Below, one piece after another: positions 46,401 through 58,600 of a DNA stretch of 64,000 nucleotides. Under the pieces are notes generated by a model. The model searched no databases, was not told where the DNA came from, and was given only the letters and a program-made list of their open reading frames with translations. The stretch spans positions 744,001 to 808,000 of the forward strand of contig CM038464.1 in assembly GCA_021464415.1 (NCBI GenBank), given 5' to 3'. Made by a program: the position numbers and the translations under genes. Origin of the DNA: Lonicera japonica. Lineage: Eukaryota > Streptophyta > Magnoliopsida > Dipsacales > Caprifoliaceae. Positions within the stretch are counted from its first letter, which is position 1; each line of letters starts with the position of its first letter.

Positions 46401-47960
46401 TTTTAGAGAGAGAAAACTTAAGGTACCTTTAATGGTGTTTTAGGATAAGTTTTTGGGGATAAAGATAGAAAAAGAAGCTTCTGGGCCTTTTTTATTTTCA
46501 CCGCCGACCTACAATAGGCCCCTGTCGAAGTACCAGTACACTTTTGTATTTCTGGGCAGTTTCAACAGGTTCCTGTTGATTCCCAACAGGCTCCTGTCGG
46601 AGTTCCAATGCACTTTTGCATTTCTAGGCACTTTCAATTGGCTTTGTTGGACCCGAAATCTGAAAAATAAATACCCAAAATTCTTTATATCTAAAGTTCA
46701 ACCAAGACAACCAAAAGCATTGAACTTAAAATAAATAGTAAAGCATATTTACTACTAATTTAAAGACAAGGTCTTATAGATAAACGATAGAATGTTAACT
46801 GGTCCTTGTAACAATAAGCTTTGATCTGAATGCATCTACACCTCATGCAGTGATGGATATCGACTCCGTTGGTACCTTCACAATGTCCCATGAAGCACTT
46901 AAGTATCTTAAGAAAGGAGGACCCGGAAGGAGCTCATCTACCAGCGGTGGAATGATATTGAATATAAGTGCAACTCTGCATTACACAGCAGCTTGGTATC
47001 AGATCCATGTATCTGCGGCCAAGGTTTGTTCCATTCCTATTCTCAACCAAATCACTTTTTACTTTATATAACTTTGTTGTGTAAATAGTTAAATTAATGT
47101 TTCCTTTGCACCAGGCAGCTGTTGATGCAATTACCAGGAATTTGGCTCTGGAGTGGGGAACTGATTACGATATCAGAGTCAATGGGATTGCACCTGGCCC
47201 CATAGCTGACACTGCTGGCATGAGCAAACTAGGGCCTGATGAAATAAATAGCAAAGCTAGAGATTATATGCCTCTGTACAAACTCGGAGAAAAATGGGAT
47301 ATCGCCATGTCAGCTCTCTTCCTTGCATCAGATGCTGGTAAGTCACCTCATGCATTTATGAAATATTAAAGATTTTATTTATTTCAGTATGCCATTTGTC
47401 ATCAAAGATTAAATACTCGGCCTTAGTAATCTAACTGCATTTTTTTTTACTAAAATGGTGGGAGTTGGCTAAACAATCAAATTTTACTCTTCCTCTCCCA
47501 AATAGGGCATTGTATATGGGGCTATTGACCCGCCTTCTCTACCTACGAAAAGTATTCACCTGAACTTTGTCAACATTTCATTTTCCCTTTCACTAAAATG
47601 CTTGTACTTGACCGCAATCTCTCTCTCTATATGTGTGTGTGTGGGTGGGCGGGTGTGTTACCTGGGAGGGGAATTTTTTTTTGGTAGGTGAAGGGAGTAG
47701 AACTTATGGAGTTCCCAAGTTTTACTGGCCGTAACTTTTTTATTTATAGTTTTTATGAATAATATGGGTGATCCTCACCTCGTTATATTATTACATCACA
47801 TGAAGGTAAATACATCAATGGAACAACCATTGTTGTTGATGGAGGACTCTGGTTGAGCCGTCCTCGCCATCTACCAAAAGAGGAAGTGAAGCAGCTTTCT
47901 CGCGTAGTGGAAAGAAGATCAAAAGCTACACCAGTTGGCGTTCCAGCTAGCAAACTGTAA
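43482..47960 (+). CDS. SDRB: Peroxisomal 2,4-dienoyl-CoA reductase-like SDR
   Basis: Five exons: 43482-43673, 43807-43966, 46851-47023, 47115-47337, 47806-47960; 300 codons plus TAA. The first ATG (43482) is followed at once by a second in frame. The Rossmann motif TGGGSGIG is at residues 20-27, NSAAGN at 97-102 and the catalytic Lys at 175 (HVSAAK). The usual YxxxK Tyr is absent, as in other 2,4-dienoyl-CoA reductases. The C-terminus SKL (298-300) is a type 1 peroxisomal targeting signal. The family reduces 2,4-dienoyl-CoA with NADPH so that unsaturated fatty acids can pass through beta-oxidation. Length and sequence closely resemble Arabidopsis SDRB from memory. Intron 2 is 2884 bp and holds an LTR-derived insertion on the opposite strand; the exons are undamaged. 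Confidence 0.93.
44891..46768 (-). mobile_element. Gypsy-type LTR (probable solo LTR) in SDR intron 2
   Basis: On the minus strand it would open TGTCTTTAAATTAG near 46768 and close ...GGGGGTGTTACA at 44891, a common terminus of plant Gypsy LTRs. TCTTA precedes 44891 and recurs at 46772-46776, a possible but displaced target duplication. No coding sequence is inside. A hexamer run of GTTGCC lies at about 45568-45600, and GAGCATGTCGCCCAG at about 45246 is part of the shared LTR blocks. It is antisense to the host gene. Confidence 0.6.
46512..46599. repeat. CAACAGGNNCCTGTTG palindrome cluster, three copies
   Basis: CAATAGGCCCCTGTCG at 46512-46527, CAACAGGTTCCTGTTG at 46563-46578 (perfect apart from the central two bases) and CAACAGGCTCCTGTCG at 46584-46599. 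A longer 50-bp module including CACTTTTGYATTTCTRGGCA is also repeated. It sits in the U3 part of the LTR in the SDR intron. Confidence 0.8.
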
Positions 47961-48365
47961 CCTTACCAAATACAGCAAGAGAAATATGATTCGTGGCCCC
48001 TTCGAGTGGGTTTATATCATCTCGCTGGAGAACTTTATTGCGTACAGATATGTTAAATAATTTTCCACCAAATATTGACAAAGTTCGGTCTTTTTCTCCC
48101 TATGTATTCTCTGGTTCTTGCAATGACTCAAGTCCAGATTAGGTTATAAACATTATACTTTTGCTATCATAATACACTTATGTTAAGATGAGGTGCCTGT
48201 AAGATTTTCATCCAGGGGTACGGACAGTCCCTTGGCAAAATATTTTAATTAGGTAATACTATTTGAAATAAACTCATTTGTCATCTAAAAAAAATTGCCA
48301 ACTCACCTGGTGAGGGTGGAGGAGGGACAAAAAACTGCAGGTGGAGGTGGAGAGGGAAAGAATAA

Positions 48366-48617
48366 GGGTGGTGATGTTGGCACCCCCAAAATTTCTTGAA
48401 AACACTCCCACTTTTCATTTGGTCCTTGAAAAACCGAATATAAACTTGCAAAAATTTGAAAAAACTTGAAAATGCCTTATTCGGTTGTCAAGAATTGAGT
48501 ATATTGACCTATATTCAGTCCTCAACAACCGAATAATAGACACTTTACTCGATTGCGAATGACCGAATTAAAGTGGGAGTGTTACCAAGTATTTTTGGGG
48601 TGCCAACATCACCATCC
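48366..48617. mobile_element. MITE with ~45-bp terminal inverted repeats (hAT-like)
   Basis: The left end GGGTGGTGATGTTGGCACCC is matched by the inverse of GGGTGCCAACATCACCATCC, and pairing continues through ACACTCCCACTTT. It is flanked by the 8-bp direct repeat AAGAATAA (48358-48365, 48618-48625), the duplication size of hAT elements. It is 252 bp with no coding capacity. Four ACCGAAT motifs in both orientations fill the centre. It lies about 400 bp past the SDR stop codon. Confidence 0.85.
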
Positions 48618-48625
48618 AAGAATAA

Positions 48626-49606
48626 TGTGCAGCATGTGCAATCCAAAACGCCGCATGTGATGGGTTTAGAATTTAGTTAATTAAATGATTTGTGAGATTA
48701 AAATAAAAGCAGGAAGACAATAATTGGTCTTGTTAAATCAAATATTGGTCTTAACTAAAACCAGTTAATGGTAACCAGCGCTACACAAATAGGCAATAAT
48801 GTATATTTCTTGATCCATCAAGTATATTTACCAAAGCATCACTAAACTATTAAATATTTTCTAGTACCATGCGTATAGAAAATTGTCTTAGTTTAAGGGA
48901 CAAGTCTTCTCCCATAGTTAAGGTGAAACTTTTCTTACTAGACCAGAAAATGGGTTGATTCCGTGTCATATCGTCTCATAATAGTAAACTCTTTGCCCAT
49001 TGATTACGTTCGAATTTTTATTCGTTCCCGGAACCTGAAATAGTAAATCCAATGTAAAGCTTTAGCCTTATCAAATTATGATTTAACATTAATTATAAGA
49101 GACTCCTCTTATGAATTTACCAATTTAAAATTTCGGGATCAAACAAAAACTCGAATCAATCGAGCACAAAAAGTAACATATCCTTGAAAAAGTACAAAAG
49201 TCAAACATTAACCCAAAATTTTGGACTTGGGTGCCCCCCGTGAACTTGGAACCAAATTCCTAGTTTCACAAAACTTGGGTCATTCTTCTTTTTCTCGTAA
49301 CATATTTTCAATACACTACCATTTACAACAAAGATGCAAGTAAATTACAGATGAGAGGAAATCCATCTTATCCCTCTACTTTTTCTCAACCCAAAACCGA
49401 ACCATAATTATGAACCCCATCTCGATATTGATACACGAGCTGCCATTTAACATGTACCCCAATCGAATCTCATTCACTATGAGATACAGCTGTCAACGCT
49501 CTATGAATCAAAAAGCTCCATATTCTATCAAAAACTCCCCGTAAATGGACGAGCTGAAGGAGCTGAAGCAAACATTAGCCATAACACAAAAACACGAAAA
49601 AGTAAT
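48626..49606. other. Intergenic stretch between two convergent genes
   Basis: No gene seen. The SDR gene ends at 47960 on the plus strand and the unrecognised gene ends at 49607 on the minus strand, so this region and 47961-48365 must hold both 3'UTRs. Confidence 0.5.
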
Positions 49607-52600
49607 TTAACATCTGTGGAGTGGTGCGGGATAGATGTCAAGTGGCTGATAACTCAGACGGTCATTATGAGGCAGCGGTCCGTCCTGAAAAAATTCAAGA
49701 TCAAACTTTACTTATCCAAAAGAAACCATACAAACCCAGAAGTTCTTTCAAAGGGTTAGTAAACATATGAAAATTTAACGGCTTAAAAGCAACTCTTTTT
49801 TTTGTCTTCTTTCTTCTTCTTTTTTTTTCCTTGAGCATATTTTTTTTCCATGCGATCTTGTCAATGCAAAAAAAAGATGCCAAAAAATACGCATGCAAAT
49901 AATGATTTCTAGTCAAACTTAACCTTTTGGTAGATTTAGAAATCGACAAGCACAAATGTTATATTTGAACAAGCATTTGTTTAGTCCCAACAAGATGGGC
50001 CACTGGCAGGGGCATTTAAGGTAACAAATTTAACCACTAAAAAGTTATGGCACAAATTGGCCACCCTCAGAATTCAAACTTCTAGCGGATGCTAGTAATA
50101 AGGATAAGTGATCAAGTATAGTACCTCTTTATTTATGAGGGAAGGCTTTATAAAATCTTCAAACATAACTGGGGACAATCCTTTTATGGCCTCTTCAACT
50201 TCCTGGCATAACAAATACAAGACATGAGTAATAGATCTCATAAAAGTCCTGCCATCGATGAGGAGAGGAAATTCAACTATAGACCCAATAAAATATCGTC
50301 TAGCAATTTAGAAACAAATGTAACCCTCACAACAACCAGATTATTGCACAGCAACATGTAGAAAGGTTTCCCCACCATTTTGGTAAACAGCACACACAAT
50401 ATTACACAAACAAACAAAGTTGATTCCTAGGAAATAGGCTCAAAATCAAAACCCTAAGGCCAAGCACACATAGATACCTCCGATGGTATTGAAAATAGGA
50501 GAGTTAGTATGACGGGAATGTATGAGTTAGTTTTTTTTTTTTTCTAAGGCAACAGAGGCCAGAGCCCCTAGAAAATATTATTAAAAAACAAACTAATACA
50601 AAGAGTTCATTCGAAAATCAGGAAAACCAGCCCTATCTTTCCTACCAATCCCTATAAGCTTGTGGGGTAGATTATCCTTACTAAACATCAGTAACTTTTG
50701 CTGCCTAACTCCTAAATTAGCCAAGAAATCCACAAAGCGGTTAGCCTCTCTATAAACATGACAGATGGAAAAGTTAAAAAACTGTAAAAGCTTTTAATTT
50801 TCCTAATGTCATAAGCAATAGTCCACGGCACAGATAAGGAGTCTTGAATGACTTTCACCACCACCAAAGAATCCATTTCTATGTCCACGTTGAAGATATT
50901 CCTGGTCTGACATTGCTGAAGGCCTTGAAGAAGAGCTTTAGTTTCAGCTTTTGTATTAGTAGTCTCCCCATAAAAATCAGCCAAAGCGAACACTACATGA
51001 CCAGCACTATTGCGAAGAACGCACCCCCCTCCTCCAACTCCAAGATTGCCTTTACAACTACCATCAGAATTAAGCTTGAATCTGCCAGCGTTAGGCCGAA
51101 ACCACCTAGTGAGAATCCAACCACAAGCATGAATAGCAGGCACATCAACATGCAAATTTCGTAAAAGAACAACATCAGCAAAGGTCCGCTTGTGCAACAA
51201 ATGATGAACAACAAGAATAGCTTGTAAATTCATCTTAATGCAATAAATAATCTGATTCGCACCTTTGAAAACACCATCAAACTTACCCTTATTCCTGTTC
51301 AACCAAAGCTCCCAACAAATGGCATTTGGAATTAATGATAAGATAGCTTTATAGCACAGGGACCTCACTTTTTGCATCCACCAAGCGTTAATCTTATGTT
51401 GAAGCATAGAGCCCACACAATTAATATTGCACAAATTCTCAAAGTAGGCCCAAACTTTCTTAGCTACATTACTGCCAGCAAACACATGGGAATTCGACTC
51501 AAATTGAGGGTCATTGCAACAACCATATTTCGAAGCTAGTTGAACGCCAAGTTTCAAAAGACTCATCAATAGGTAAGCGACTTTGTAAAGCACTCCATAA
51601 CAAAAAAGACCATTTCACAGGAATACATTGATGCCAAATATGCTTGAAGACACCCAAACGAGCTGCCTTAGGATGACACAACTCCCAGACAGAATTAAGA
51701 CTGAACTTCCCATCTTGAGAGTGAACCCACACGCATTTATCGGCTTCGTGGGTCAGAAATTGTCCCATGTCTTGAATACTATTAATATGCTCTGTCGACA
51801 ACAAACCCCTAATACGCTCTTGCCATGAAGAGATGCATAAAGCATCTTTAACGGAAAGAGGGGCAAATTCCATAATAAGCAAATCACCCAGTTTAGTCTC
51901 ACCCCACCACTTGTCTTTCCAAAAATCAGTAACTCCTCCTAAAATCCAATGCATAGACTCCTCGGCAATAGGTCTAATGTTAAGCAACCTCTGCCACACA
52001 GACGAAGCACCAAATTTCTTAACATAAATTGAGGGATGAATATTAAAACAGTATTTACCCTTCATAAATTGAGCCCACAGAGATGAGGAGGTCCGAAAAT
52101 GCCACCAAAGCTTTATAGAAAATGCATCAACAATATCATGAAAGCTACGAATGCCCAAGCCCCCTTCATTAAAAGGACAGCAACAATTTCTCCAAGCTAC
52201 CCCATGATGCCTAGAACCATGCTCACCACAGTCTTGGGAGGATTTATAGCAGTAAGGATGTACATAGGCAAACTTTGCAACACATGCTTTAATAAAATAA
52301 GTTTACCACCATACGAAAGAATTTTTGATTTCCACCAAGCAAGTTTCTTGTTGAATTTCCGTAAAAGATCATCAAAATATGCGATTTTCTTCCTGCTCGT
52401 ATACAAAACACAGCCCAAGTATTTGATAGGAAATTTCTTGCGCTGATAATTAGTAATCTCCTCAATAGCTTGACATCGAGAAGTAGGAGTATTATCTCCC
52501 ACAACAAAACAGCTCTTCGCCTGGCTAATCATCTGCCCCGATTCATTTTCATACTTCGTCAAAAAACCCATTAAATGCTGTCGAGACTGTTTAGAACCAT

Positions 52601-55600
52601 TAGAAAAAATAATCATGTCATCAGCAAACGCCAGATGAGAGAGAGCAGAACAATGAGCGGGCTTCGAGAAAGCAATAGTTTTACCAGCAAGCAAAAGAGC
52701 ATTTAAACCTCTACTCAAAACTTCAGCTCCAATGATAAATAAACAAGGGGAGAGGGGGTCACCTTGTTTTACTCCTCTAGAAGAAGTAAAAAAACCTTCA
52801 ACTTTACCATTGATAATCAAAGAATACCAATTGTTCGACAAAATACACCAAATCATATCAACCAACCTCTCATCAAAGCCAAATTGGCGAAAAGTATGAA
52901 GAAGAAAGAGCCATGACATACGATCATACGCCTTAGCCATATCCAGCTTAAGAATAACATTATTGCCTCTCACCTTAGATCAATCTTCTGAAGGAGCTCT
53001 TGAGCAAGAAGAATGTTTTCTGTAATACTTTGCCCTTTGACAAAACCACTTTGTTCAAGACTAATAATGAAAGGCAAAATAGAAGCCATGCGATCCGCTA
53101 ACAATTTAGAAATAACCTTAGTGCTGTAATTGCATAAGTTGATAGGTCTCAAGTTACCAAAAGTTTTAGGTGAAGCAGTTTTGGGAATCATAACAATAAG
53201 AGTACTAGTCGAAGAAACCGGGAGAGGACAACCTCTAAAAAAAGGCTTAAACGGCAATAATAAGATCATTTTTAATAATATCCCAGCAAGAAATATAGAA
53301 CAAACCCTCAAAACCATCAGGACCAACAGCCCCCCATCAGGATTCATTGAGTGGACAGTCTGCTTAATTTCTTCCTCATTAGGGACTGTAAAAAGAGAGG
53401 TATTCTACTCATTTGTGACAATACGAGGAATGACCTGCTGAATAAGCTCAAAATCGTAATTAGACTGCTCCCTACAGAATAATTGTTGGTAATAAGACAC
53501 ATGTATCTGCAATGCTTTTTTGATTAGTAAGCCAAACACCATCAGAATTTTGAATCCGAAAAAGTTTGGATTTTCGTCTCTTCACAGTGGCGGTCACATG
53601 AAAAAAGTGGGTGTTTTTGTCACCCTCCTGAAGCCATTTAGCTTTTGCTCTTTGACGCCAAAATGTTTCCTCATCCATAAGACATTGGTTCAGCTGTCTG
53701 CGCGCCTCATTGTAAGCTTCTTTACTTGCATCAGAAGAATCAATTTCCATACGTAACTCAACCTCTTGCAACTTAGCTACAGCCTTAGAAAAATTAACAA
53801 AAACATTCCCAAAGCAACTTTTATTCCACTCAATTAATGCCTGCTTCAAAATTTTGAGCTTTTTAGCAAAAACCGAAAAAGGATCCCCCACTGCCAGCTT
53901 ACTCCAACTTTGTTTAACCACATCCAAGAACTGATGGTGCTTAACCCACATATGTTGAAATTTAAAACACCTCGAAGAACGACCAGAATCAACATTGAAA
54001 ATACCTAATAAGGGAGCATGATCTGAATTTTCCCTATTCAAATGACAAATAACAGTAGAAGAAAAAAATATATTCCATTGCGTATTGGCCAAACACCTAT
54101 CTAGCTTTTGCCACATTTGATGCCCAGCTTTTTTCCATGTGTAAGCGCTGCGCAAACAATTGAATTCAGTCAAGCCACATCTCGATATACAGTCATTGAA
54201 CTCGTTTGCAGCACTAAAATCAATAAAGTTACCCCCAGTCTCTCACTAGCATTCCGAACAACGTTAAAATCACCCCCTATAAGCCAGGCTTCAGACATTA
54301 GAAGCAAGACCCTCTAAACATTACCACAACTCCCTCCTTTCCACTTTAGAACATTTCCCATAAATGGCCGAAATCACAAACGGTCGTTCAACCATACCAT
54401 GAGTGCATGACAACGAAATGCATTGCACAGAATTATAAATGACTGAAATTTCCATATCTGAATTCCAAAAAACCCAAATACTACTACTATTATTGCTAAG
54501 AGCATGGTCAAAACCAAATTGAAGATGAACAGAAATAAGCCTATCTACATCAATCATTGGTTCAATAACAGCAACAAAAGAAATATGACGAAGGTGAATC
54601 AATTTTCTAAGTCTCGCCATAGAAGAGGTATTTGCAATGCCTCTTATATTCCAGAAAAGAACATTTATCATTGAGGCCTGATAAGAGAAGAAGTTTTTGA
54701 CATCTTACCCCCTTTTCTTTGAACCTTTTTCTTCCTCCCTCTTTTCTTTTTAGTCAGCATAGCACTCATTGGCTGGGAAGAGCTAGCAACCTGAGCATGT
54801 TTCTTCTCCAATTTCTCATTAAAAATTTCCAAATCTCTATGCAGCATCATCTTCAAATCATGTCTATCAATGGCTAGAAAATTCAGCTTATCAACATTTT
54901 GTGGTGAAACTCCCATTTCTGCCATAGCTAGAGGTTGGGCATTTATCCGAACTTTCAATCCTTGAACAATATCGGACTGCGCTAATGAATCAGAGTCACT
55001 ATCTGAGCAAATCACCTCATCAGTAATGAAATTAAAATTAACCAAACCATTACTAAAAGAAGCCATATTTTGATGATTGACAGCAGTAGCTGCGATCTCC
55101 ACCAATTCTTCAATCTTTTGTTTCCCTTCTTTAATCACAACCCATTTATCAGCGTGTTTAGGAGTAACCAAAGAAGTATGAACACCCACTTGCCTACGAA
55201 TTGGATTCACACTTTTAACCTAACCAACATCATCCAAACCATCATTTACATTTTGGTCTTCACCAGATTTACATTCATCTTTATCATGCCAAAAACCACT
55301 ACGAATTGCTTAGAACACTTGACACAATATTTCGGAATGCGTTCATATTCAACTGGCTGCCAAAAACCACTGCTACCAGTACCAATCCAAATACGAGCTG
55401 GAAATTTACATAGCAGATTCATCTCCACACATATTCTACCCACACTCGGACGAGTTAGAAACATAGCAGCATGGTCCATTTTTAGAGGAGCACCTAAAGC
55501 ACGAGCAATAGAAAATAAACTACTTTTGGCAAAGAAGTGTACCGGCAGTTTCGGAAGGTTTACCCAAATCGGAGCAATCGAGGACTTCACATCCACTCGA

Positions 55601-58600
55601 AATTCAGGTGTCCATTTAAAAACCCTCATAGGAAATTTCTTCAAGTACCATTGCTCACGAAGCCAGACCCAATGATAGTCATCCTCACTGTTGAAGCGGA
55701 GTAGCAAATGCCTTGAATCCATCAGACCAATGGAGTAAGTAGATTTTAAACCAATAGTCTCAAGCGCACAACCACTGAAGGGTGGCCATGTGAAAATTTT
55801 CCGACTAAAGCATAGTGAAAGCGGGAAGAGAGGGAAGCTATCTCATCTTCAGAGAAGAACAATGCAGGTTCTCCCAAGTGATAACCAGGGATTTTGAGAG
55901 GAATAGGGCATGATTCAAGTTTTCCAATGACCGATTCAGTGTTGCCGACAACCTCAGCAAACGATTTATGGGGAACTTGTGGTGGTTGAGGCGGAGAAGT
56001 CATGGCAGAAGAGATCAGACGAAAGAAAGCGCACGTTAATCTAAACCGTCTATCATACGCTGAGAGCATTTCCCCCTCCTAATTTCCTTGGGAGAAGAAA
56101 TGTACGAGTTAGTTCTTAAATAGAACCTTCAAATGTCTTTTCTAGTAGTTAAAATAGGGCGAGTCTGTTTACTTTAGATGCCTTGTTTGTTAGTATGATT
56201 CTTATTTGGGGATTAAGTTCACTGTTCACCTATGGTGGGTCATTGGGTAGAGTTAGCCAATTGCCCACTGGAATTTTGAATGGGGCCAGAAATTATGAAT
56301 TGGAAGACTAAAAACACACCTTTGCATCTGCTTAAGACAACCCTCCCACCTATAGCCTCTTATCTATAAATTTGAAAAGCATGGTATCATCAGCGTATTG
56401 TTGGTGGGAAACTTATACATTTTTTCTCTCCCTAAAAGAAATCCTCTACCACCACAAACCTTCGAGCTGTCTCTAATCTCTATGATCCTACTTAAAACAT
56501 TGGCCACCAACAAATTCAAGTGATGTGGATTTTATCAGTTTTCTTGGAAAAAGGTCAAGAAAGGAAAAGTTAACACCAAGGAAACTAAGGCATCCCTAAA
56601 AGAAATCCTCTACCACCACAAACCTTCGAGCTGTCTCTAATCTCTATGATCCTACTTAAAACATTGGCCACCAACAAATTCAAGTGATGTGGATTTTATC
56701 AGTTTTCTTGGAAAAAGGTCAAGAAAGGAAAAGTTAACACCAAGGAAACTAAGGCAGTTGAACACTTACCTTGTTTATCATCCAATTTTGCTAAAGACAT
56801 CTTTCGCTTTTAAGATTTTTTTTTTTTTTGGCAACATCCTTCGAATATCACATAAATTAGAAATAATGAGAAATGAACATTTATTCATACCAATCCAGTT
56901 ATCCTCGACTTTTCCAATAGAATATTCACTATCAAATCCAGTATGTGCCTGTTAGCCATCAATCCATCCATTGCAAGTTCTTCTGTCTCTTCAATATACT
57001 GTCATCAGATCAAATATCAATGCCTTTGAAGTAAATTAATAATTTTTTTTGATCAGAAACAAAACGCTTTTATTAAAAACTAAATAAAGCAATACAACAT
57101 AGATTACATCTTTAGTGAACCAGTAGTCCACCAAAGCCCCTCAAGAAATATGAAAAGGCTACAAAAATCCAAACGTTACAAAAAACCAAACAACAGTGAA
57201 AAGATGAAGCCATAAACAAGGCTACTACAGGATAGCTGCGTTCCAATTCCCACATAAATCTGAGACCGATAAAGATCCGAACAGTTTCGAAGAGATGGCC
57301 CAAAATGATGCTAACTGCTTGATATTAAACCATACTTCACCGGCTTCGCAATATTTATTTTCAAATATTCTAGCGTTTCTTTCATGCCAAATTCCCCAAG
57401 CTAATGCCAAGCAACAACATCTCCATAACAATTTTGATTTCTTCTTATTTCCACTAAACTGCCAATCCAAGCCTAATAAATCATTCCATGATCCAGGCAA
57501 GGCTCCAACAACTCCGAATTCCTCCCCCGCCTTACTCCACATATAACTGGAGAAACTGCAGTGAACTAACATATGATCGATGCTCTCACCTCCCTTTTTG
57601 CAAAGAGTACACCAAGAAGGAGAAATGACCAGATTTGGCCTCTTTTTTTGGAGTAAGTCACAAGTATTAACTCTTTTCCAAGAGGCCAGCCAAGCAAAAA
57701 CTTTCACCTTCGGAGGAATACCAACTTTCCAAATAAAATTATGAGGCACAAAGATAGGATCCAATGGCGAATTGGTGAGCAAGTGAAAGAACGATTTGCA
57801 AGAGAATATACCCGACTTTTCCCCCATCCACAATCTATAATCTCTTTCGAATCTAGAAACTTGAGAATTAGAAACCAAATCTAACAATTCCAAAAAGTCC
57901 CCAATTTCCCTATCATTTAAATTTCTGCGAAATTCTAAGTCCCATGAGAAAGAATCAATAGAATTCCAACGAATGATTGATGCTATGACACTATTTGTGT
58001 TTCAAGAAATTCTATATAACCGGGGAAAAAGAGAAGCAAGAGTAGAATCCCCAACCCATATATATTCCCAAAACCTAATGGAATTACCCATACCCACTTT
58101 AAGTTGAATAAATGATTTAAATTTAACCATGCCACTAGAAATGGCTTTCCAAGGATTCCTATGAGTGCCATTAGTAACCATGTTTGCATCCCACCCATTT
58201 TCATGGAGTCCATACTTACTTTTAATTATTGAGCACCACAATGAATTTTGTTCAATGGGAAATCTCCAAAGCCATTTCCCTAATAAAGCTTCATTTTTCT
58301 TAGCAATGTTACCGATGCCCAATCCCCCTTTATCCTTACTTTTAGACACCAAATCCCAATTCAATAAATGATCACAAGTTCCCTCCCCGAATCCTTCCCA
58401 AAAAAATTCCTCATTAGTTTTTCAATAGTATTACACACCGTAATTGGCATTTTGAAAAGAGAGAGATAATAAATTGGAATGCTTTCAAGGACCGACTGAA
58501 TCAAAGTTAACCTACCTCCCCTCGAAAGACATCCTTTTAACCAACCCTGTAATCTATTTGAAATTTTTTCAACTACCGAACCCCAAAACTCGACTCGACA

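Larger units (their letters stand above)
50531..56098 (-). mobile_element. Full-length L1-type LINE
   Basis: A minus-strand poly(A) tail (T run 50531-50543) marks the 3' end. The flanks AATGTATGAGTTAG (50517-50530) and AATGTACGAGTTAG (56099-56112) form a 14-bp target duplication with one mismatch, so the 5.57-kb insertion is complete. Order: ORF1, endonuclease, reverse transcriptase, RNase H. It lies in the long intron of the unrecognised gene, in the same orientation. Confidence 0.92.
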
